Assembly: GCA_002438785.1 (NCBI GenBank)
Contig: DJQS01000004.1
Location: 1-47,742 of the forward strand
Origin: Caryophanales bacterium UBA6380
GTDB lineage: Bacteria > Bacillota_I > Bacilli_A > RFN20 > CAG-826
Length of the DNA: 47,742 nt
Direction: 5' to 3'
Under the pieces are notes generated by a model. The model made no database searches. It saw nothing but the letters and a program-made list of their open reading frames with translations, and was not told where the DNA came from. Positions 23,928 to 31,914 of this stretch are shown here, piece by piece (position 1 is the first letter of the stretch; each line of letters opens with the position of its first letter). Both the position numbers and the translations under genes were made by a program.

Positions 23928-24506
23928 ATGAAAAAAATATTAGTTGAAACTAGTGCTAGACATATTCATGTTACTCAAGAAGCACTAGAAGAATTATGTG
24001 GAAAAGGTTTCCAATTAGAAGTAAGAAAAATGTTATCTCAACCTGGACAATTTGTTTCTAACACTCGTTTAGATATTGTCGGACCTAAAAATACATTAAA
24101 GAATGTATCGATTTTAGGACCTGTTAGAAAGGCTTGTCAAGTAGAGGTAAGTGCTACAGATGCTAGAACATTAGGAGTAAAAGCACCAATTAGAGAATCT
24201 GGTGATATTGCAGGTAGTGCTCCAATTATTATTAGAAATCCTGAAACTGGTGCTGAAATATCACTTAAAGAAGGTTTAATTGTTGCAAAACGTCATATTC
24301 ACATGACTCCTGAAGACGCTGATGAATTTGGCGTTAAAAATGGAGATATTGTAAATGTGAAAATAGAAGGTACTGGTCGTAGTTTAGTTTTTGGCGATAC
24401 AGTAATTAGAGTTTCGCCTAAATTTAGTTTAGCAATGCATATTGATACCGATGAATCTAATGCTGGTAATTGTGCTGGTGAGGTTTACGGTGAACTTGTT
24501 AAATAA
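23928..24506 (+). CDS. pduL: Phosphate propanoyltransferase / phosphotransacylase PduL
   Basis: PduL converts acyl-CoA and phosphate to acyl-phosphate and CoA. It can replace Pta in acetate or propionate fermentation. Two related beta-barrel halves are seen, each with a zinc/His motif: ARHIHVT at residues 10-16 and AKRHIHMTPEDA near 122-133. MLSQPGQFVS and IRVSPKFSLAMHIDTDE are also typical. It lacks an obvious N-terminal encapsulation helix, so it is probably a free cytoplasmic enzyme, and no microcompartment shell genes are nearby. It overlaps the next gene by one base (TAATG). Confidence 0.93.
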   Translation: MKKILVETSARHIHVTQEALEELCGKGFQLEVRKMLSQPGQFVSNTRLDIVGPKNTLKNVSILGPVRKACQVEVSATDARTLGVKAPIRESGDIAGSAPIIIRNPETGAEISLKEGLIVAKRHIHMTPEDADEFGVKNGDIVNVKIEGTGRSLVFGDTVIRVSPKFSLAMHIDTDESNAGNCAGEVYGELVK

Positions 24507-24766
24507 TGATTAAGACCTTTGATTATAAGCCTCATGGTACATGCTCGACTGATATAAAAGTTGTATATGATGATGAGACTAATATTATAGAGAATGTAGA
24601 ATTTACTAGAGGCTGCCCAGGCAATACTTTAGGCATTGCTAGGCTTTGTAAAGGACGTTCATTAGAAGAAGTTTATAATACTCTTAATGGTGTTAAATGT
24701 GGTTATAAATCAACTTCTTGTCCTAATGAATTAGCTAAAGCAATTAAGGAAATTTTAGCAAAATAG
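24506..24766 (+). CDS. TSCPD domain-containing protein (TIGR03905-type)
   Basis: This is an 86-residue protein with conserved cysteines: HGTCS at residues 10-14, FTRGCPGNT near 31-39, and the name-giving STSCPNELAKAI at the C-terminus. The cysteines suggest metal or cofactor binding. Similar domains occur at the C-terminus of some ribonucleotide reductases. The function of the free-standing form is not known to me. It is translationally coupled to pduL. Confidence 0.85.
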   Translation: MIKTFDYKPHGTCSTDIKVVYDDETNIIENVEFTRGCPGNTLGIARLCKGRSLEEVYNTLNGVKCGYKSTSCPNELAKAIKEILAK

Positions 24767-24825
24767 TTGTATTTTGCAGGGTTTATATTGTTTTTATTAT
24801 TTTTTTGAAATATTTTCATTGCATA

Positions 24826-24854
24826 TTGATAAACTAAGGAAATAATCTTATAAT
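24826..24854 (+). promoter_or_regulatory. metK promoter
   Basis: TTGATA (24826-24831), 17 bases, TATAAT (24849-24854). Transcription would start at the beginning of the riboswitch. Confidence 0.8.
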
Positions 24855-24860
24855 ATAAAC

Positions 24861-24964
24861 ACTTATCAAGAATCATGTAAGTTAGGTGAAAAAACATGAT
24901 AGCAACTCTATATAAAATAGTAAGTGCTTCCTATAGCAAAGTTACCACACTTTGATCGATAAGT
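24861..24964 (+). promoter_or_regulatory. SAM riboswitch (S-box, SAM-I type) upstream of metK
   Basis: P1 is a perfect 7-base stem, ACTTATC (24861-24867) with GATAAGT (24958-24964). Inside are recognisable S-box core pieces in order: CTTATCAAGA, GTGAAA, GCAACT, AAGTGCTTCC and TGATCGATAAG. It departs from the consensus (for example GCAACT for GCAACC) and has short arms. Position before metK and a terminator directly after support the call. High SAM should stop metK transcription. Confidence 0.8.
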
Positions 24965-24977
24965 AAGGTCGAAAAAT

Positions 24978-25010
24978 AACCTTCCACAAAAGTGGAAGGT
25001 TTTTGTTTTT
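24978..25010 (+). terminator. SAM-responsive terminator before metK
   Basis: AACCTTCCAC and GTGGAAGGTT form a 10-base stem with loop AAAA, followed by a T-rich run. AAGGT at 24965-24969, next to P1, can pair with ACCTT in the terminator's 5' arm (24979-24983), a simple antiterminator. Confidence 0.9.
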
Positions 25011-25023
25011 ATAGGGAGTTTTT

Positions 25024-26193
25024 ATGAAAAAAGAAAAGATATTATTTACTAGTGAATCTGTTAGTGAAGGACACCCAGATAAATTATGTGATCAGATTAG
25101 CGACGCTATTTTAGAAGAAGTATTAAAACAAGATCCTCACGCCTTTGTTGCTTGTGAATGTTTTGCTACGACTAACACACTAATTATTGGAGGCGAAATT
25201 ACTGCTTATAATGCTCATGTAGATTATGATAAAATTGCTCGTGAAGTAATTAAAGATATTGGATACGATAAAGATGAATATGGGTTTAACTATAAAAATG
25301 TAAAAATTATCAATTTAATTAAACAGCAATCAACGAACATATCTCAAGGTGTTAACAAAGGAAATTTTTTCGAACAAGGTGCTGGAGATCAAGGCATAAT
25401 GTTTGGCTATGCTAGTAATGAGACCAAAGGTTATATGCCATTAGCTATAACAATTGCTCATAAATTAGTTAGAGAAGCTACAAGATTAAGAAAAGAAGGC
25501 AAGTTAAAATACTCAAGACCTGATATGAAATCACAAGTAACTATAGATTATTCAAAATCAAAGCCACGCATCGAAACTATTTTAATGTCTATACAACATG
25601 ATCATGATGTAGATATGGAATTTTTTAAACAAAATGTTACCGAATTAGTAATGAAACCTGTTGCTAAATCTTTTAACATGAACACTGATTTTAACGTTTT
25701 AATTAATCCTACTGGATGGTTTGAAATCGGTGGTCCGATGGGTGATACTGGCTTAACTGGACGTAAAATTATTGTTGATACTTATGGTGGAAGTGCTCGA
25801 CATGGAGGTGGATCTTTTAGCGGTAAAGATCCTAGCAAGGTTGATAGGAGTGCTGCTTATATGGCACGATATATCGCTAAAAATCTTGTGGCTGCGGGTG
25901 TTGCAGACCGCATTGAAATTCAATTAAGTTATGCTATTGGCCAAGCAAAACCACAATCTATAAGTGTCTCTACATATAATACTTCTCATTATGATGATGA
26001 AACAATTCTTGAAATAATTGATAAAGTATTTGATTGTAGACCTGGAGTAATTATTAATAATTTTAATTTGTTAAATCCTAGTTTTTCTTATAGAAAATTA
26101 TCTAATTATGGTCATTTTGGACGTCCTGATTTAGACTTACCTTGGGAAAAATTAGATAAGGTTGAAGAAATAAAAAAATTATTAAATAAATAA
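25024..26193 (+). CDS. metK: S-adenosylmethionine synthetase
   Basis: MetK makes SAM from methionine and ATP. Family signatures are clear: TSESVSEGHPDKLCDQISDA at the N-terminus, GAGDQGIMFGYA near residue 120 and the P-loop-like GGSARHGGGSFSGKDPSKVDRS near 258-280. At 389 residues it is full length. GGGAG lies 5 bases before the ATG. Expression is controlled by the SAM riboswitch and terminator immediately upstream. No other methionine-cycle gene is in the window. Confidence 0.98.
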   Translation: MKKEKILFTSESVSEGHPDKLCDQISDAILEEVLKQDPHAFVACECFATTNTLIIGGEITAYNAHVDYDKIAREVIKDIGYDKDEYGFNYKNVKIINLIKQQSTNISQGVNKGNFFEQGAGDQGIMFGYASNETKGYMPLAITIAHKLVREATRLRKEGKLKYSRPDMKSQVTIDYSKSKPRIETILMSIQHDHDVDMEFFKQNVTELVMKPVAKSFNMNTDFNVLINPTGWFEIGGPMGDTGLTGRKIIVDTYGGSARHGGGSFSGKDPSKVDRSAAYMARYIAKNLVAAGVADRIEIQLSYAIGQAKPQSISVSTYNTSHYDDETILEIIDKVFDCRPGVIINNFNLLNPSFSYRKLSNYGHFGRPDLDLPWEKLDKVEEIKKLLNK

Positions 26194-26222
26194 ATTTATT
26201 GCAAACTATACATTAATTTTTC

Positions 26223-26244
26223 TATCTATATTATAATATAGATA
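26223..26244. repeat. Perfect 22-base palindrome over the hpf -10 region
   Basis: Arms TATCTATATTA and TAATATAGATA are exact reverse complements with no spacer. A TATAAT (26232-26237) lies at its centre. It could be an operator or a leader hairpin. There is no T run, so it is not a normal terminator. Confidence 0.45.
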
Positions 26245-26268
26245 AGAAGGAACATAGGAGGCAATAAT

Positions 26269-26829
26269 ATGAAATATCAAATAATTGGTAAAAATATTCA
26301 AGTAACTGAAGGGATATCTCAAGCTCTAAAAACTAAGTTATCCAAATTAGATAAATATTTTTCTAAAAATGATAATGTTGATTGTCGTGCTGTTGTAAGG
26401 TCTTATAAAAAAGGCGCTAAAGTGGAAATTACGATTTCTACATCGAATATGACATTTAGAAGTGAAGTTACTGATTCTGACTTATATGCTGCGATTGATT
26501 TATCTATTGATAAATTAAAAGATCAAATGAGAAGATTAAAAACTCAAATGCTTAAAAAGTATGGTAATAATGGTCTTGGTAAATCCATTGTATATGATGA
26601 AATAGATTCTATTGAAAAAGATGAAGAAAATGGCGAAGTTGTTAGAACTAAATCTTATGATTTAACACCAATGAGTTTAGATGAAGCTATTACAAGAATG
26701 ATTGCCTTAGATCATGATTTCTTTTTATATCTTGATAAGGAAGATGAAAAAATTAGTGTAGTATATAAACGTAATGAAGGCGGGTTTGGATTAATTCAAG
26801 CTGAAAACGAGATAAAAACTAATGAATAA
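26269..26829 (+). CDS. hpf: Ribosome hibernation promoting factor, long form
   Basis: Long HPF dimerises 70S ribosomes into inactive 100S particles in stationary phase. Residues 1-100 form the YfiA-type domain (NIQVTEGISQALKTKLSKLDKYF, then DLYAAIDLSIDKLKDQMRRLK). After a linker, about residues 125-183 form the C-terminal dimerisation domain (SLDEAITRMIALDHDFFLYLD and VVYKRNEGGFGLIQ). AGGAGG precedes the ATG. It overlaps the Cof phosphatase gene by 8 bases. Confidence 0.96.
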   Translation: MKYQIIGKNIQVTEGISQALKTKLSKLDKYFSKNDNVDCRAVVRSYKKGAKVEITISTSNMTFRSEVTDSDLYAAIDLSIDKLKDQMRRLKTQMLKKYGNNGLGKSIVYDEIDSIEKDEENGEVVRTKSYDLTPMSLDEAITRMIALDHDFFLYLDKEDEKISVVYKRNEGGFGLIQAENEIKTNE

Positions 26830-27655
26830 ATTACTTGCTACAGATTTAGATGGCACACTTTTTTATCCTAAAAAAAGAAGGGACATGATTGAGGAAAAAA
26901 ATCTAAAAGTCTTAAGAGATTTTATTGATGATGGGAATAAAGCTGTTATAATCTCTGGGAGATCTTTAGATTATTGTTTAAAAGTTAAAAAAAGAATTAA
27001 TCGAGAAGTTGGATTAGTTTGCTTTAATGGTTCTCTTGTTTATAGTAATAATAAAATAATTTATTCTCAAACATTAAATAATTCTGATTTAGAAAATTTA
27101 ATTGAGGAAATTTATGAAGAATATAAATTACCCGGAATTTTTATTATGACAGATAAAGGTATTTTTGTTAAAATTCGTTCTAAAAGTCCCTTTATGAAAT
27201 TAATTTATAAACTTTATTATAAATTACAAGGTGTTTATACTGAAGATTTTCATTGGAAATTAAAAGAATACGAAGAAGCTATTAAGAAGTTTGATATTTT
27301 TAAAATAATGTTTTTTTTCGGTGTTGGAAATAAATCTAAAGAAATTGCTAGAGAAGTAAATAAGGTTATGAGAAATACTTTGGATAATTATGAATGTTGT
27401 TGGTCTGATAATGTTATTGAGGTTACAGCAAAAAATTGTTCTAAAGGTAATGCCTTAAGTCATTTTATTTCAAAAGAAAAACTTGAAAATTGCAGGGTTT
27501 TTGTTGTTGGTGATAGTGGAAATGATATTTCAATGTTTAAAAAATATCATGAATATAGTTTTTGTATAAGTCGTTCTAATTATGTTATTAGGAAATATGC
27601 TGCATTTACAATTGATAAATTTTCAGATTTATCTAGATATATTTTTGAAAAATAG
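26822..27655 (+). CDS. Cof-type HAD phosphatase
   Basis: This 277-residue HAD hydrolase of the Cof/YidA (type IIB cap) group probably acts on sugar phosphates or similar small phosphates. The catalytic motif DLDGT is at residues 8-12, ISGRS is motif II, SKGNALSHF has the conserved Lys and VVGDSGNDISMF is motif IV. The cap domain lies between about 85 and 195. The start is set by the overlap with hpf. The substrate is not predictable. A second Cof-type gene lies at 31.9-32.7 kb. Confidence 0.87.
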   Translation: MNKLLATDLDGTLFYPKKRRDMIEEKNLKVLRDFIDDGNKAVIISGRSLDYCLKVKKRINREVGLVCFNGSLVYSNNKIIYSQTLNNSDLENLIEEIYEEYKLPGIFIMTDKGIFVKIRSKSPFMKLIYKLYYKLQGVYTEDFHWKLKEYEEAIKKFDIFKIMFFFGVGNKSKEIAREVNKVMRNTLDNYECCWSDNVIEVTAKNCSKGNALSHFISKEKLENCRVFVVGDSGNDISMFKKYHEYSFCISRSNYVIRKYAAFTIDKFSDLSRYIFEK

Positions 27656-27693
27656 TAAAATATTATAAGTATATATAAGGAGAATATGTTGAA

Positions 27694-28548
27694 ATGGAAG
27701 TTATTGATCGTATTATTGTTTCATTAGTTTATTATAATGCATGTATTAGAGACACTTTGGAATACACATTAAATAGAGATTCTTATGATATGAATGCTTA
27801 TGAACATAAGAAAAATGTTATTACTAATGAATTAAAAGTAGAAAGTCCATTAAAAGTTTTTTTAAGTAAGCAAGGAGAAAATGGCGAAAAAACAATTTCG
27901 ACAATTAATCAATTTATTGATGATTTTTATAGTGATAGTTCGACTGTTATTAAGCCAGCTAATGATGGCTTAAGAGTTGATCATGCTCAAAATATCAAAA
28001 TTTTTGAAGCTGTTATTCCATTACATGAAAATATCAATAGCATTATTAGAATTCATGCTAATTATGCTTTACAAAATAATATTAAAAATGAAACTGTTGA
28101 CAATTTAGTTGTTCAAGATGAAAGATTTTATAGAGCTGTTGCTTTACTTACCTTAAGTGGAGAATTATATAGACAATTTGAAGAATACAATAAAGTAAGA
28201 AGAGAAGCTAAAGGCGAAAAAACACCTCAATCTAATTTTATTGAAAACGATTTAAATACTTTAAATAGATTGTTTATGACTGTTAAACAAAATGCAACTT
28301 GTAAGGATAAACTCTATACTGATGCTTGCGATGCTGTTTTATTCTCGGTTGAAATGATGAACGGTCATCGTGATTTACCAGAAGGTAAAACCTTCGGAGA
28401 TGTTTTTAAAGATGCAAGTCAAAAAGTTGCTGCATTTGTTGCAGATAGTGAAAGCAAATGGAAGGCTTTATACCAACCAGCTGTTAACGAATTAATTGAA
28501 GATTCAAAAAAACAAACATCAACTCAACAAGAAAATAAAGCTGAATAG
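27694..28548 (+). CDS. Uncharacterised protein, mostly helical
   Basis: I do not recognise this 284-residue protein. It has no signal peptide or membrane helix. The N-terminus is MEVIDRIIVSLVYYNACIRDT, the body is rich in predicted amphipathic helices, and the last 20 residues are a polar Lys/Gln/Glu tail. A conserved-looking segment is DERFYRAVALLTLSGELYRQFEEYNK near 140. AAGGAG lies 11 bases before this ATG; an out-of-frame ATG 8 bases upstream would encode only 13 residues. It lies between the Cof gene and a membrane protein gene and may be co-transcribed with hpf. Confidence 0.75.
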   Translation: MEVIDRIIVSLVYYNACIRDTLEYTLNRDSYDMNAYEHKKNVITNELKVESPLKVFLSKQGENGEKTISTINQFIDDFYSDSSTVIKPANDGLRVDHAQNIKIFEAVIPLHENINSIIRIHANYALQNNIKNETVDNLVVQDERFYRAVALLTLSGELYRQFEEYNKVRREAKGEKTPQSNFIENDLNTLNRLFMTVKQNATCKDKLYTDACDAVLFSVEMMNGHRDLPEGKTFGDVFKDASQKVAAFVADSESKWKALYQPAVNELIEDSKKQTSTQQENKAE

Positions 28549-28553
28549 TTTAT

Positions 28554-28979
28554 ATGGCAAGTTTTGATAATAAAAAGAATAGAAAAACTCGTGAGATATT
28601 AATTTTTAAGCAATACACTATTAAACAATTTATTAGTTTAACTCTTGGTTTAATGTTTTTTTTGACTGGGATTGCTTTACTAATTATGTATTTTATTCAT
28701 ACATATGCCCCAATAAGAAGCGATGTATATAAAGGATTAAACAATGCTTTGAGTTCTTTTAATAGTGGAACTCATACAACAATCGGTTTTATTGGATGGG
28801 GTTTGATTTGCTTATTATTTGGTGCTTTAGTTATAACTTTAGCCTTATCTTTTGCTAGTAAATTAGAAGAAAGAGAAAAGGAAAAACAAGCTCGTAGAGA
28901 AATGAGACTAAAAGCATTAAAAGAACAAGAAAACGAGGCTTTAGAAGATAAAATAATTGCTTCAATTAACAATAAATAA
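28554..28979 (+). CDS. Uncharacterised two-helix membrane protein
   Basis: This 141-residue protein has a basic N-terminus (KKNRKTREILIFK), transmembrane helices at about 26-50 and 76-101, and a C-terminal charged coiled coil (EEREKEKQARREMRLKALKEQ). The basic ends suggest both termini are cytoplasmic, with a short outside loop. I recognise no family. It starts 5 bases after the stop of the preceding gene without a clear ribosome binding site, which suggests coupled translation. A strong terminator follows. Confidence 0.75.
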   Translation: MASFDNKKNRKTREILIFKQYTIKQFISLTLGLMFFLTGIALLIMYFIHTYAPIRSDVYKGLNNALSSFNSGTHTTIGFIGWGLICLLFGALVITLALSFASKLEEREKEKQARREMRLKALKEQENEALEDKIIASINNK

Positions 28980-29006
28980 TTTAAATATATTTAAAATTGT
29001 TATGAA

Positions 29007-29036
29007 AAAAGAGTTCTTTTAGAACTCTTTTATAAT
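29007..29036 (+). terminator. Terminator of the hpf-Cof-hypothetical unit
   Basis: AAAAGAGTTCT and AGAACTCTTTT form an 11-base stem with a 3-base loop. The A-rich left flank could also serve the tRNA-Ser gene on the minus strand. Confidence 0.85.
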
Positions 29037-29044
29037 ATAATAAA

Positions 29045-29135
29045 TGGCGGAGAAAGAGGGATTTGAACCCTCGCGTCCTTTGACAGACCTATGAGCTTTC
29101 CAAGCCCACCCCTTCAGCCTCTTGGGTATTTCTCC
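29045..29135 (-). tRNA. tRNA-Ser(GGA)
   Basis: The acceptor stem is GGAGAAA/TTTCTCC. The anticodon arm TGGGC-TTGGAAA-GCTCA has anticodon GGA. It has a long class II variable arm, T-loop TTCAAAT, discriminator G and encoded CCA. Confidence 0.96.
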
Positions 29136-29145
29136 GTGCTTATAG

Positions 29146-29151
29146 ATTATA
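29146..29151 (-). promoter_or_regulatory. Extended -10 promoter of tRNA-Ser
   Basis: TGCTATAAT on the minus strand ends 10 bases before the tRNA. The -35 box is weak. It lies within the 48-base gap shared with the divergent pseudouridine synthase gene. Confidence 0.55.
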
Positions 29152-29183
29152 GCAATTTATTTTAAATAAATCTATGTGAAATT

Positions 29184-30170
29184 ATGAAAGAAATTATAAT
29201 AAAAAAAGAATTTTCAAATCAACGTGCTGATAAATTTGTAAGAAAGTATCTAAATGATGCTCCACTAAGTTTTATCTATAAATTATTTAGAAAGAAAGAT
29301 ATTAAAGTTAATGGTCATTGGATAAAGCAAGATTATATTTTAAAAGAAAATGATTTGTTAAGAATTTATGTTAATGATGAGCAACTGAGTGAATTTATTA
29401 AGCCACTTGAATATTTGAAAGATAATTTTGATATCGATATAATTTATGAAGATAAAAATATATTGATTATTAATAAGCCAAGTGGAATTTTAGTTCATGG
29501 TGATAGTAACGAAAAAAGAATTACTTTAACTAATAAAGTTTTAGGGTATTTAATTAATAAATCAGAATTTAATCCAAATGATCGTGGTTTTATCCCATCA
29601 CCTTGTCATAGATTAGATCGTAATACAAGTGGATTGATTATATATGCTAAAAATATAATTAGTTCACAAATTTTAATGAATGAATTCAAAAATCATGATA
29701 ATTTAATTAAAACGTATATCGGTTTAGTTAAGGGCGAAGTAACTAAACCTGGGGAAATCAATGCTCCATTATATAAGGATGAAGATACTGGTAAAGTTTT
29801 AATAAGAAGTTTAAAAGAAGGCGGGAAAAAAGCTCTTACAATTTATACTCCAATTACTTTTAATAAAGATTTTTCTTTATTAAAGCTAAGTTTAATTACT
29901 GGTAGAACACATCAAATTCGTGTTCATACTTCTTATATTGGGCATCCTTTAGTTGGTGATAGTAAATATGGCGACTTTAAATTAAATAAAGAATTTGAAA
30001 AAAATTATAATTATAAGAATCAGTTTCTCCATTCTTACTCCATTACTTTTAAAGTAATACCTGGAATATTATCTTATTTGTCTAATAAAACGTTTATTGC
30101 TAAAATTCCGAATAATAAATTAAAAATTCTTAATCAAATTTATAACAATTTCAATCCAAATAATATATAA
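29184..30170 (+). CDS. RluA-family pseudouridine synthase
   Basis: This enzyme isomerises uridine to pseudouridine in 23S rRNA or tRNA. An N-terminal S4 RNA-binding domain (residues about 12-75, with FIYKLFRKKDIKVNGHWIKQ) precedes the catalytic domain. The active-site Asp is in HRLDRNTSG near residue 150. IINKPSGILVHG and the later TGRTHQIRVH and GHPLVGDSKYG motifs complete the RluA signature. At 328 residues it resembles RluC/RluD, but the exact target uridine cannot be set. The ribosome binding site is weak. A phosphohexomutase gene follows after 27 bases. Confidence 0.93.
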   Translation: MKEIIIKKEFSNQRADKFVRKYLNDAPLSFIYKLFRKKDIKVNGHWIKQDYILKENDLLRIYVNDEQLSEFIKPLEYLKDNFDIDIIYEDKNILIINKPSGILVHGDSNEKRITLTNKVLGYLINKSEFNPNDRGFIPSPCHRLDRNTSGLIIYAKNIISSQILMNEFKNHDNLIKTYIGLVKGEVTKPGEINAPLYKDEDTGKVLIRSLKEGGKKALTIYTPITFNKDFSLLKLSLITGRTHQIRVHTSYIGHPLVGDSKYGDFKLNKEFEKNYNYKNQFLHSYSITFKVIPGILSYLSNKTFIAKIPNNKLKILNQIYNNFNPNNI

Positions 30171-30197
30171 TTTAAAAGCGTATTTGAGGGATATTAT

Positions 30198-31913
30198 ATG
30201 AATGAAAAAACTTTAAGTAACTATAAAAGATGGTTAAAATGTCCACTTGTTAGCGATCAAGATAAAGAAATTTTAAAAAAAATGTCTGATGAAGAAATAG
30301 ATGATGCTTTCTTTCAAGACATTCAATTTGGAACGGCAGGTATGAGGGGAATTATTGGACCTGGCACTAATCGAATGAATGTTTTTACAATTAGAAAAGC
30401 CTGTGTTGGCTATGCAAGATTTTTACTTTCTAAATATAAAGATGCTAGAACTAAAGGTGTTGCTATTTCTCATGATAATAGACATATGTCAAGAGAATTT
30501 ACTTTAGAATGTGCAAATATTCTTAATGAAATGGGAATTAATACCTATATATTCGATTCATTAAGGCCAACTCCTGAATTATCTTATGCAGTAAGATATA
30601 AAGGATGTTGTGGTGGTATTATGATTACCGCATCACACAATCCTAAAGAGTATAATGGATTTAAGGTTTACGATAGTTATGGTTGTCAATTAACACCAAA
30701 TAAAATAACCCCATTACTCGATATTATTTCTACTTTACCTGATGAATTATCAGTTGATGTTATCAAAGTTACTGAACCTGGAATTAATACTATATTAGGG
30801 CCTGAAGTCGATAATTCTTATGTTGCATTAGTTGAACAAGTTCAAATAAATCCTAATTTGAATAAAAGTAATTTTAAAATTGTATATACTCCAAATCATG
30901 GAACAAGTTATGTTAATGCTATGCGTGTTTTTAAAGATTGTGGATATGATGTTTACCCAGTAATTAGTCAATGTAATCCTGATCCTGATTTTAAAGGTAC
31001 TAAGTCACCTAATCCAGAAGAACCCGTAAGTTACGAAGAGGCTATTAAATTAGCAAAAGAAATAGATGCTGATTTAATTTGCATGACTGATCCAGATGGT
31101 GATCGTGTCGGATTAGCATGCAAGAATAAGGATGGTAAATATGTTTTATTAACTGGCAACGAGAGTGCTGCGATTTTATTAGATTATATTTTAAGTGAAA
31201 AAAGAAAAAAAGGTTTTCTTGTTAACAATGGTGTTGTTTATAATACTGTTGTTACTAGTACTTTAGGTAAAGAAATTGCTTCTAGTTATGGTGTAAGTAC
31301 AGAATCTTTCTTAACCGGTTTTAAATATATAGGTGATAGGATCCAATATTATGAAGAACACGGAGGTCCTGAATTTGTTTTTGGTTATGAAGAGAGTTAC
31401 GGTTGCTTAATTAAACCATTTGTTCGTGATAAAGATGGGATTCAAGCTATATTATTATATTGTGAAGTTGCATTATTTTATAAAAAACTTAATATTACAC
31501 TTGATGAAGCTTACCGTATGCTTGGACTAAGATATGGATTCCATAAGGCTAAACTTTATAATATATATTTTAAAGGGAGCGAAGGAAGCAAAAAGATGAA
31601 AAATATCATGGAAAAAATTATGGCGCATCCTTTTAAAGAACTTCTAGGAAATAAAGTAAAAAGAATTGAAAATTATTTCAATTTGACTGTTACTGATTTA
31701 GATCGTAATTATATTGATAATATTACTGGACTTCCAGTAGGTGATCTTATTAAATTTTATTTTGAAGATGGTAGCAATATAGCAATAAGACCTAGTGGAA
31801 CAGAACCAAAGTGTAAATTTTACATTGAAGTTGTTAGTGATAATGAAAAAGTTGCAGAAGAGATGCCAGAAAAATATTATCAGGCTTTGCTTGAAAAAGA
31901 AAAAATAGAGTAG
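30198..31913 (+). CDS. pgcA: Alpha-phosphohexomutase (phosphoglucomutase/phosphomannomutase)
   Basis: This enzyme interconverts hexose 1- and 6-phosphates, probably glucose, feeding cell-envelope precursors. The phosphoserine loop is ITASHNPKEYNG near residue 143, the Mg2+ loop DPDGDRVG near 303, the sugar-binding loop GYEESYG near 400 and the phosphate-binding RPSGTEPKCKFYIE near the C-terminus. At 571 residues it belongs to the long PgcA-like group. GAGGG precedes the ATG. It ends one base before the convergent Cof gene, and its terminator lies inside that gene. Confidence 0.94.
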   Translation: MNEKTLSNYKRWLKCPLVSDQDKEILKKMSDEEIDDAFFQDIQFGTAGMRGIIGPGTNRMNVFTIRKACVGYARFLLSKYKDARTKGVAISHDNRHMSREFTLECANILNEMGINTYIFDSLRPTPELSYAVRYKGCCGGIMITASHNPKEYNGFKVYDSYGCQLTPNKITPLLDIISTLPDELSVDVIKVTEPGINTILGPEVDNSYVALVEQVQINPNLNKSNFKIVYTPNHGTSYVNAMRVFKDCGYDVYPVISQCNPDPDFKGTKSPNPEEPVSYEEAIKLAKEIDADLICMTDPDGDRVGLACKNKDGKYVLLTGNESAAILLDYILSEKRKKGFLVNNGVVYNTVVTSTLGKEIASSYGVSTESFLTGFKYIGDRIQYYEEHGGPEFVFGYEESYGCLIKPFVRDKDGIQAILLYCEVALFYKKLNITLDEAYRMLGLRYGFHKAKLYNIYFKGSEGSKKMKNIMEKIMAHPFKELLGNKVKRIENYFNLTVTDLDRNYIDNITGLPVGDLIKFYFEDGSNIAIRPSGTEPKCKFYIEVVSDNEKVAEEMPEKYYQALLEKEKIE

Positions 31914-31914
31914 A

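Noticed and set aside
27686..27727. A 13-codon reading frame overlapping the start of the 284-residue hypothetical gene
   Set aside because: It has a well placed AAGGAG but is too short and unconserved-looking to call. It may simply be chance, or the ribosome binding site serves the longer gene.
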